A stretch of 33,894 nt of DNA, taken from NCBI RefSeq assembly GCF_016888165.1, contig NZ_JACSWC010000176.1, forward strand, positions 1 to 33,894. The letters are read 5' to 3'. The translations under genes were made by a program, and so were the position numbers. The notes beneath the pieces were generated by a model that worked only from the letters and a program-made list of their open reading frames with translations, was not told the origin of the DNA and did not search any database. Positions 1 to 6,386 of this stretch are shown in pieces. This DNA comes from Halomicronema sp. CCY15110. GTDB lineage: Bacteria; Cyanobacteriota; Cyanobacteriia; Phormidesmidales; Phormidesmidaceae. Positions within the stretch are counted from its first letter, which is position 1, and the number at the start of each line of letters is the position of its first letter.

Positions 1-21
1 GGGGTTGGGGTGGGGTCGGGG
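1..21 (+). other. Predicted G-quadruplex motif
   Basis: Four runs of four G (1-4, 7-10, 12-15, 18-21) are separated by loops of 2, 1 and 2 nt, a textbook intramolecular G-quadruplex pattern on the plus strand. The last G run is also the first four bases of the hairpin arm that follows. Function is not known; it lies downstream of urtC at the window edge. Confidence 0.55.
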
Positions 22-84
22 CGAGGCATTCTCGGAATAACGCTCACTTATGCCCGTAACCTAACAACGAGAATGCCTCGCCCC
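18..84. repeat. Hairpin repeat, 17-bp perfect inverted arms (copy 1)
   Basis: Arms 18-34 (GGGGCGAGGCATTCTCG) and 68-84 are perfect reverse complements around a 33-nt spacer. A related, decayed copy lies at 5447-5511, so this is a dispersed repeat and not a unique terminator. It sits 50 nt beyond the urtC stop and lacks a T-run, so rho-independent termination is unlikely, though it could stabilise the urt mRNA 3' end. Confidence 0.75.
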
Positions 85-134
85 TATGGATAACGGGTGG
101 AATGCCTGGCCCTTTTGGGAAATGGGGCAGCGGG

Positions 135-1310
135 TTATTCGGAGATTTCCGATCGCTCTTGTTGCCCATCGGCGTCGAGTTCGACTTGGGGATAGGTTGC
201 TAATGCGTCCGGTTTGCTAAAGAGCGATCGCAGCCGTTCGGGCGCTTGTTGTCGCAGCCAGCCCACAATGCCATCGGGCAGGGCCGTCACCACCAAGAGG
301 AATAATGCGCCCTGGAAAAACAGCCAAACTTCGGGAAAGCTTTCACTGAGTAAGGCTCTGGCCCAGTTCACCAGCAGAGCTCCGAGCACCGCGCCGACCA
401 AGGTGGCCCGACCGCCCACAGCGACCCAAATCACCATCTCAATCGAAAAGGCGATGTCCATAAACTGGGGGGAAACGATGCCCGACTGCACGGTGTAAAG
501 CGCCCCGGCGATGCCCGCGATCGCCCCCGACACCGCAAACACCAACACCTTAAAGCCCGTCGGGTCGTAGCCGGAGAATCGCACCCGGTTTTCGTCATCC
601 CGAATGGCCACCAACAAGCGGCCAAACCGACCACTGGTGAGCCAGCGGCATAGTAAATACATCAGCACCAGCATGACCACCGTAAACAGGTAAAAGGTCA
701 TCTGCATGCGATCGCTACCCACCTCTTGGCCCATAAAGACGCTGGTGCTAGTTTTCAGACCGTTGGTACCGTTAATCCACTTCTGCTGACCGTTGAAGAG
801 GTTGAAAAAGACGACCAACGCTGCCTGGGTCAGGATGGAAAAATAAACGCCGCGAATCCGGTTACGAAACACCAGGTAGCCCAACAGTCCAGCGACGATG
901 GCGGGAATCGTAAAAATCGCAATCAGAGTAAAGGGCAGCGAAGCGAACGGTCCCCAAAACCAGGGCAGGGTATTGACCCCATACAGCCCAAAGAATTCCG
1001 GGATTTGTCCTTCGTCCAAGCTGTTGAGCTGCAAGAACATGGCAAAGGCATAGCCGCCCAAGGCGAAGAAAATGCCGTGCCCCAAGCTCAGGAGGCCCGT
1101 AAAGCCCCAAATCAAATCGATGCCCAGGGCGACAATCGCCAGCGACAAAAAGCGCCCCAGCAAACCCAGCCGAAAACCACTCAGCAGTAGCGGTAAAATC
1201 ACCGCCATCAGCACCACAAACGCAATGACGCCAATGATTTCGATAGTCCGCTGGCGAGACTTTTGAGCTTTGACCTGTTTGCGAGGTCGAACGGGAGTAT
1301 CGGTCACCAT
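135..1310 (-). CDS. urtC: Urea ABC transporter permease UrtC
   Basis: This is the second inner-membrane permease of the high-affinity urea importer, of the LivM branched-chain amino acid permease family. The 391-residue protein has a basic N-terminus (about residues 1-23). Hydrophobic segments follow throughout, with the conserved LivM-type blocks IDLIWGFTGLLSLGHGIFFALGG (about 64-86) and VAVGGRATLVGAVLGA. The C-terminus is polar (about 365-391). The ATG is preceded by AGAGAG at good spacing and starts only 9 nt after the urtB stop, so the two are co-transcribed. It forms the membrane pore with UrtB, fed by UrtA. The usual next genes, urtD and urtE (ATPases), would lie before position 1 and are not seen. 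Identification is from family motifs and operon context and is firm. Confidence 0.95.
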   Translation of the reverse strand: MVTDTPVRPRKQVKAQKSRQRTIEIIGVIAFVVLMAVILPLLLSGFRLGLLGRFLSLAIVALGIDLIWGFTGLLSLGHGIFFALGGYAFAMFLQLNSLDEGQIPEFFGLYGVNTLPWFWGPFASLPFTLIAIFTIPAIVAGLLGYLVFRNRIRGVYFSILTQAALVVFFNLFNGQQKWINGTNGLKTSTSVFMGQEVGSDRMQMTFYLFTVVMLVLMYLLCRWLTSGRFGRLLVAIRDDENRVRFSGYDPTGFKVLVFAVSGAIAGIAGALYTVQSGIVSPQFMDIAFSIEMVIWVAVGGRATLVGAVLGALLVNWARALLSESFPEVWLFFQGALFLLVVTALPDGIVGWLRQQAPERLRSLFSKPDALATYPQVELDADGQQERSEISE

Positions 1311-1319
1311 GAATCTCTC

Positions 1320-2720
1320 TTAAACCTCCACCGAGCGGCCTTTCTGCGGGAACATACCAGCGGGCTTCCATTGCAAGAAAGCGATAATCAACGCGAATAC
1401 CATCACTTTGGCCATGCTGGTGGTGGCAAAGAAGGTGAAAAAGTCTGTGACGGGCTGGAGGGCAGGGAAGGGGGTAAACAAGAGGGCGATCGTGCCAGAC
1501 CCAATCAGGTAGGTCACAATGCCGATGACGAGGGCGGCCACAATGCTGCCCGCCAGCTTGCCCACACCGCCTACCACCACCACCATGAAGGCATCCACAA
1601 TGTAGTTGCCGCCCAAATTCGGTCCTACCGAGCCCAGCAGCGTGACGGCACAGCCCGCGATCCCCGCTAGCCCCGACCCTAGAGCAAAACTAAGGGCATC
1701 CACCTTTTCGGTAGGAATGCCCAAGCAAGCGCTCATTTTACGGTTCTGCGTCACGGAACGAATGCGTAGGCCCCAAGCGGTGCCGTTGAGGAACCAGTAA
1801 ATGCCGATCAGGCAAACAATCGTGAGACCGATGATAAACAATCGAGCGTAGGGAAACTGTAGGGGCACGCCACTGCTAAACCAATCAGGTCGTGCGGGCT
1901 GATTGAGGAAAAAGGTGAATAAGGTGAGGATGGACGCAAGCAGAGCCGAGGCGATCAGCACGACTCGGTCGTTATCGAGACGTTCGGTAATTTGCCGCTC
2001 GGACCGGATAAAGGCGAAGTAACCGACGATCCACAGCAGGGCAAATAAAAACACCCCAACAGTAATGGCCCAGTAAAGCTGGGAGGCCACTTCGCCACTC
2101 ACAGACACTCCGCCTCGGAGCCAGCTCGGGGCCGTTACGTCCACGTTGCGTGCGCCAAACCAGGCACGGCTTAGGGTTGTGTTGCCGCTTTGATTGATCA
2201 AGATGCCGGTAATAATCGCGATCGCCCCCGACAACATCAGTACGACTGGATTGGCAATGCGGCTCAAGCGTTCCCAGTTAGCCTGGCGTTGCAAAATCCA
2301 ACGTCCGCCAAAAAAGAGCACACAAAAGATTACCAGGCCGATCACCAGTGACCAGCTCACACTGCGGATAAACTGTCGCAAAATCAGGCTCACGCCCCAA
2401 GTCGCGAGCAAAGTTTCCAGGGGGCGTCCGTATAAGTGACGAATCACTCCCCGCTCAAGCAAGAGGCCAACCGCCGCTGCCACGAGAAAGGCGATCGGGA
2501 GCGCCACCAGGAAATAAATTTCCAGGGCCCCGCTCCCGATCGCGGCAGCACCATTTTGCACAACATAAGTGGTATAAGCACCCAGCATCATCAATTCGCC
2601 GTGGGCCAGATTAATCACGCCCATCAGACCAAACACGATCGCCAGTCCCAGCGCCACAATCAGGAGCACCGACCCGATGCTAAGACCGTTAAATAATCCG
2701 CCAAGCAGTCCCTCAATCAC
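1320..2720 (-). CDS. urtB: Urea ABC transporter permease UrtB (with two internal insertions)
   Basis: First inner-membrane permease of the urea importer, LivH family. Conserved blocks include VFGLMGVINLAHGELMMLGA (about 29-48), LETLLATWGVSLIL (101-114), WGLRIRSVTQNRKMSACLG (316-334) and SGLAGIAGCAVTLLGSVGPN. At 466 residues it is far longer than the roughly 300-residue LivH core. The excess falls in two blocks, about 122-188 and 205-286. Each contains about two further hydrophobic segments and flanks the conserved RNVDVTAP..WLRGG stretch. The start is GTG, with AGG about 7 nt upstream. It lies 354 bp after urtA, beyond a terminator-like hairpin, and 9 nt before urtC. The insertions may be a lineage trait; their role is unknown. 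Confidence 0.94.
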   Translation of the reverse strand: MIEGLLGGLFNGLSIGSVLLIVALGLAIVFGLMGVINLAHGELMMLGAYTTYVVQNGAAAIGSGALEIYFLVALPIAFLVAAAVGLLLERGVIRHLYGRPLETLLATWGVSLILRQFIRSVSWSLVIGLVIFCVLFFGGRWILQRQANWERLSRIANPVVLMLSGAIAIITGILINQSGNTTLSRAWFGARNVDVTAPSWLRGGVSVSGEVASQLYWAITVGVFLFALLWIVGYFAFIRSERQITERLDNDRVVLIASALLASILTLFTFFLNQPARPDWFSSGVPLQFPYARLFIIGLTIVCLIGIYWFLNGTAWGLRIRSVTQNRKMSACLGIPTEKVDALSFALGSGLAGIAGCAVTLLGSVGPNLGGNYIVDAFMVVVVGGVGKLAGSIVAALVIGIVTYLIGSGTIALLFTPFPALQPVTDFFTFFATTSMAKVMVFALIIAFLQWKPAGMFPQKGRSVEV

Positions 2721-2989
2721 CTTGTTACCTACTGCGTAATGACTTGTTCAGCGCCGACCCCGCAAGGGTAAGGCTCGTCTGCGGCCAACCCACTTGCTGG
2801 GGGGGAATTAGACTGGTGCGGCTGCGCTACCCACCGGCGTGTGGGGCCTAGGCGAGCCAGCCCTAGTCAGCCTCACCCATCGAGCAGGCTGAGTCTTAAC
2901 CCTGGCCGTACGACTCGACTGCTGCCTGCAAAAAGACTTTGTTAGCTATACGCTGTCCCAGTCCCTGGCACTGTTACTTTGACTACCAA
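2721..2989. other. Gene-free urtA-urtB spacer
   Basis: No convincing gene is seen. The stretch holds a small hairpin (TCAGCCT at 2867-2873 with AGGCTGA at 2886-2892). The strong terminator-like hairpin lies just beyond at 2990-3040. A secondary promoter for urtBC could lie here, but no clear -10/-35 pair was recognised. Confidence 0.4.
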
Positions 2990-3040
2990 TAAAAAAGGAG
3001 AGCAATTTCTCGCCACCCATGGCAAAGTGTTGCTCTCCTT
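2990..3040 (-). terminator. Terminator/attenuator hairpin after urtA
   Basis: On the minus strand an 11-bp perfect stem (AAGGAGAGCAA, 3030-3040, with TTGCTCTCCTT, 2995-3005) closes a 24-nt loop. The T-run TTTTTTATT follows at once (2996 down to about 2988). This is rho-independent terminator geometry. It is placed 35 nt after the urtA stop and before urtB. Partial read-through would give much more urtA than urtBC mRNA, as expected for a binding protein needed in excess. Confidence 0.8.
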
Positions 3041-3074
3041 CACTTCAGGTTGCGTAACCCATCAAAGTGTCAAG

Positions 3075-4400
3075 TTATGCGCCTTCCACTTCATACTGAC
3101 CGCCCTTTTCAGGGTCAGACCAGTCGCAAGCCAGGCCCTGCGTTTCGGGTACGTACTGGTTCCAGGGCACCGGGTCGATCGGGCCATCAGTCGAAGATAC
3201 GATGTCGAACAGACCGTCATCGCGAACTTGGCCAATCCGTACCGTCTTCGAGATGTGGTGGTTGGGGTTCATGGTCACGAGCCCTTCGGGAGCCGCAAAT
3301 TCCTGACCATAAGCCGCTTCACGCACAGCGGGAATATCCGTGGTGCCTGCAGCTTCCACCGCCTGCTTCCACAGGTAAACCATGATGTAAGCGGCTTCCA
3401 TGGGGTCATTGGTCACGCGATCGTCACCATACTCCGCTTTGAAGTCAGCGACCCACTTCTCGTTCTCAGGGGTTTCCACAGTTTGGAAATAGTTCCAAGC
3501 GGCGTAGTGACCGACCAAGAATTCGGGGCCAATCTGGCGAACTTCTTCTTCCGCCACACTTACCGACATTACGGGATACATATCCGGCGTCATGCCAGCG
3601 CCCTGCAACTGCTTAAAGAAGGCGACATTGCTGTCACCGTTCAAGCTGTTGAAAATGACGCCGCCTTCGGGCATGGCAGCTTTGATTTTGGTGATGATCG
3701 GAGTAACTTCGGTGTTACCCAGAGGCAAGTAGTCTTCGCCGAGGGTGTTGCCGCCCTTGGCTGCCAACTGTTCTTTGATGATGGTGTTGGCAGTACGCGG
3801 GAAGACGTAGTCCGATCCCACCAAGAAGAAATCAGTTCCTTGATTTTCTAACAGCCAATCAACCGCAGGCTCAATCTGCTGGTTGGGTGCAGCCCCGGTG
3901 TAAAAGATGTTTTGGGAGCACTCTTGCCCCTCATACTGCACGGGGTACCACAACTGGTGCTGCTTGGATTCAAACACTGGCAGCACGGCTTTGCGGCTCG
4001 CGGAAGTCCAACAGCCAAAGACCGTTACAACCTGATCCTGGTCAATCAGTTTCTCAGCTTTCTCAGCGAAGGTGGGCCAGTCAGAAGCGCCGTCTTCTTC
4101 GATCGCTTCAATCTGTCTACCCAGCACGCCACCAGCTGCGTTGATTTCTTTGATGGCCAGCTTTTCCGCATCCACAACGGTAGTTTCACTAATCGCCATC
4201 GTGCCACTCAGAGAGTGCAAAATGCCGACTTTAATGGTTTCACCGTCACCACCCGCAGCCGCAGTCTCTTCACCGCCTTCAGCCGGAGCCTCTTCGGTTG
4301 TGGTGTCGGAGGGAGCTCCACATGCCTTGAGCAGCATTGCGGTGCCCATGGTGGCGGAGCCGTAGATTAAAAACTTCCGTCTGCCAAATCGATTTGTCAT
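3075..4400 (-). CDS. urtA: Urea ABC transporter substrate-binding protein UrtA
   Basis: This periplasmic urea receptor delivers urea to UrtB/UrtC. The 441-residue protein begins with a twin-arginine signal ([10 protein letters not shown]7-R8) running into a lipobox-like LLKAC (Cys27), so it is probably a Tat-exported lipoprotein. A low-complexity T/E/A/G linker (about 30-53) follows. The mature type I periplasmic-binding domain starts [17 protein letters not shown]. Family hallmarks include [39 protein letters not shown] and [12 protein letters not shown]. An exact NtcA box and -10 element lie upstream at 4556-4597, giving an untranslated leader of about 150 nt. A terminator-like hairpin separates it from urtB. 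Identification is firm; lipidation is inferred from the motif. Confidence 0.96.
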   Translation of the reverse strand: MTNRFGRRKFLIYGSATMGTAMLLKACGAPSDTTTEEAPAEGGEETAAAGGDGETIKVGILHSLSGTMAISETTVVDAEKLAIKEINAAGGVLGRQIEAIEEDGASDWPTFAEKAEKLIDQDQVVTVFGCWTSASRKAVLPVFESKQHQLWYPVQYEGQECSQNIFYTGAAPNQQIEPAVDWLLENQGTDFFLVGSDYVFPRTANTIIKEQLAAKGGNTLGEDYLPLGNTEVTPIITKIKAAMPEGGVIFNSLNGDSNVAFFKQLQGAGMTPDMYPVMSVSVAEEEVRQIGPEFLVGHYAAWNYFQTVETPENEKWVADFKAEYGDDRVTNDPMEAAYIMVYLWKQAVEAAGTTDIPAVREAAYGQEFAAPEGLVTMNPNHHISKTVRIGQVRDDGLFDIVSSTDGPIDPVPWNQYVPETQGLACDWSDPEKGGQYEVEGA

Positions 4401-4555
4401 ACGTGCCGTCGCTCCTGACTCAAAAAGTTGCTTACTCGTAGCAAAGTAACTGTGAACTAAGCCTCAGAGAGTCCTCAATCAGAGTCACCACTCTCCAAGT
4501 TCTAACCAGCGGCAGAGGCCAAACAGTTTTGCTTCGCCACAGTAATTGCATCGTG

Positions 4556-4597
4556 ATACTAAAGTCAGGGAACATACTTAAATGTAGTGTGGGATAC
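4556..4597 (-). promoter_or_regulatory. NtcA-activated promoter of urtA
   Basis: Read on the minus strand, GTA-N8-TAC (4597 to 4584) is followed after exactly 22 nt by TAGTAT (4561 to 4556), which fits the TAN3T -10 hexamer. This matches the consensus cyanobacterial NtcA class II promoter, GTAN8TAC-N22/23-TAN3T. A start site near 4549 is inferred. Nitrogen-limitation control of the urt operon is the expected result. No gene was recognised in the rest of the ureG-urtA gap. Confidence 0.9.
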
Positions 4598-4696
4598 AAA
4601 ATGTCACCTTTCGCCAATGATTAAGCCGAATTTAAGGCCATTTTGCTTTTCCCGGTCTTTTATTTCCCTTACTTCCCTCAATCGAGGGTCGATCAC

Positions 4697-5371
4697 TCAA
4701 GGGTGATGGGCATGGTCGTGGGTGTGCCCGTGGGCAAACTCTTGGGCGGCGCTAGCTACCGCTGGACTGGGGCCGAGTTTTTGTTGATGGCGAATCAGGT
4801 CAATGACGGTGTTAAGGCCTTCGCAGGTTTTGAGGTTGGCGAAAATGAAGGGGCGATCGCCGCGCATCTTCTCTGTATCGCGCCGCATGACTTCCAGATC
4901 GGCCCCAACGTACGGGGCGAGGTCAATTTTGTTGATGATCAAAACGTCTGATTTCATGATCCCCGGCCCGCCCTTGCGCGGAATTTTGTCCCCTGCCGCG
5001 ACATCAATGACGTAGAGCGTCATTTCCACCAGTTCGGGACTGAAGGTGGCGGCGAGGTTGTCGCCACCGCTTTCGACAAATACGATGTCCGGGGCAAAGC
5101 GCTCGACTAAGCGATCGATCGCCTCCAAATTGATCGAAGCGTCATCGCGGATGGCCGAGTGGGGACAGCCGCCCGTTTCGACCCCGATGATGCGATCGCG
5201 TTCCAACGCCTCGCTGCGCACCAAAAACTGGGCGTCTTCTTGGGTGTAAATGTCGTTGGTCACCACCGCGAGATTAAAGTCGTCGCGCATGGCTTTGCAG
5301 AGCGCGTCGATCAGTGCGGTTTTGCCAGAGCCGACGGGACCAGCCACCCCGACCCGAAATGGTTTCGTCAC
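4697..5371 (-). CDS. ureG: Urease accessory GTPase UreG
   Basis: This SIMIBI-class GTPase delivers nickel to apo-urease together with UreD/UreF/UreH and UreE. The 224-residue protein has the P-loop GPVGSGKT (about 11-18), then [12 protein letters not shown], the nickel-binding ETGGCPH motif, [18 protein letters not shown] and the guanine-specificity motif NKID. The start is GTG with GAGGA 8 nt upstream. The protein ends in a histidine-rich tail, [11 protein letters not shown], beyond the usual family end; such His stretches in UreG are more often N-terminal. It lies downstream of ureF on the same strand and just upstream of the NtcA-driven urtA. Urease subunits are not in the window. Confidence 0.97.
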   Translation of the reverse strand: MTKPFRVGVAGPVGSGKTALIDALCKAMRDDFNLAVVTNDIYTQEDAQFLVRSEALERDRIIGVETGGCPHSAIRDDASINLEAIDRLVERFAPDIVFVESGGDNLAATFSPELVEMTLYVIDVAAGDKIPRKGGPGIMKSDVLIINKIDLAPYVGADLEVMRRDTEKMRGDRPFIFANLKTCEGLNTVIDLIRHQQKLGPSPAVASAAQEFAHGHTHDHAHHP

Positions 5372-5446
5372 AAAGCTATCCTCAATTCTGAAAGAGCAAA
5401 CAGGGTTAGTGAGGAATTATAGCGATAGTCCACCGCCCCCATGGCC

Positions 5447-5511
5447 GGGGCGAGGCATTTTCGTAATGTCTGGTTAGGCGGTACCGAACGGGGGACACGA
5501 AGCCTTGCCCC
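5447..5511. repeat. Hairpin repeat (copy 2, degenerate)
   Basis: The left arm GGGGCGAGGCATTTTCG (5447-5463) faces CGAAGCCTTGCCCC (5498-5511), an imperfect inverted repeat. The left arm differs by one base from that of the copy at 18-84, and the spacers share a short CCTAAC-type block in reverse orientation. It lies in the ureF-ureG spacer and touches the ureF stop codon. Confidence 0.6.
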
Positions 5512-6203
5512 TAACTGCGAAACAAGCGGCTGTACAGTGCCTCATGCTGCATACTGGCGAGGGCAACACCCCAGTTGCAGGCCATGAGATCGGCCTCAGT
5601 CATGGCAGCGATTTCGGCATGAGCCGTCTGAATCGGTGCGGTCAACTGCTGGAGCAAGCGCTGGCCCTCAGTTTGTCCCAAGGGGACGGCGCGGACGGCG
5701 GCACTGATGAGGTTGGCGGCCCAACTGTGGAGAAAGGCGATCGCGGCTTCCTCCAGAGGAATTTGCCACGCTTGGGCTACCAGGCTGTAGGCGATCGCAA
5801 AATTACAGTCTCCCTGGCGGGCAAAACCGGGCAACTGCTCCGTCAATTCCGGTTCCAGGTCGGCAAACAGGCGCAGCAGCGATCGCCCCATTTGCCAGCT
5901 TTGCGATCGCATTTCCGCCGTTTCGCGCAGCGCCGACAACCACTGATTCCAGCGGGCCAATGCTTCAAAATCTGGTTGGCTGGCGGCGAGATAACTCCAC
6001 CGCAGGATGGCGGCTTCCAGCCGAATGCTGCCGCTGTTGAGTTCTTGCGAGAGCCAGTGGAACAGGTCGGAGCCCGTCGCGATCGTGCCCTGGGTCGCCA
6101 GCGTTTCGATCCCCTCAGAATAGCTGTATGCCCCAATGGGCAGGGCCGGACTCGACAGTTGCAACAGCGTCAACAACCGGCCCTGGGTCAATTGAAGATT
6201 CAT
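5511..6203 (-). CDS. ureF: Urease accessory protein UreF
   Basis: UreF bridges the urease apoprotein-UreD complex and UreG during nickel insertion and is thought to gate GTP hydrolysis. The diagnostic N-terminal block LLQLSSPALPIGAYSYSEGIE is intact. The rest is the all-helical UreF fold, with the conserved late segment SWAANLISAAVRAVPLGQTEGQRLL. I chose the ATG at 6203 (230 aa) because family members start close to the LLQLSSP block and GAGAG lies just upstream. An in-frame ATG at 6230 would add nine residues. It is transcribed with ureG after a 139-nt spacer holding a hairpin repeat. It is divergent from the diguanylate cyclase gene. Confidence 0.95.
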   Translation of the reverse strand: MNLQLTQGRLLTLLQLSSPALPIGAYSYSEGIETLATQGTIATGSDLFHWLSQELNSGSIRLEAAILRWSYLAASQPDFEALARWNQWLSALRETAEMRSQSWQMGRSLLRLFADLEPELTEQLPGFARQGDCNFAIAYSLVAQAWQIPLEEAAIAFLHSWAANLISAAVRAVPLGQTEGQRLLQQLTAPIQTAHAEIAAMTEADLMACNWGVALASMQHEALYSRLFRS

Positions 6204-6386
6204 AAACCTGCTCTCATGCCCAAACGGCATCAGCCCCTAAAATTTGGATGTTCTGCTGTCCAAAGTATTTACCGCACTTTGTTGCGCCTTTAAAGCCATC
6301 CTTAACGAGCTCGGGGCGCAACTATCATCTCTACATCACTCACTTTCTTGAATCAATGGTATGGCAAGCGTAGCTTGTTCCGAATT

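Noticed and set aside
2979-3851. 290-codon plus-strand frame opposite urtA
   Set aside because: Antisense shadow of the well-identified urtA. It also spans the terminator hairpin.
4675-4688. CCCTC-AATC-GAGGG hairpin after ureG as a terminator
   Set aside because: Only 5 bp, with no T-run on the minus strand.
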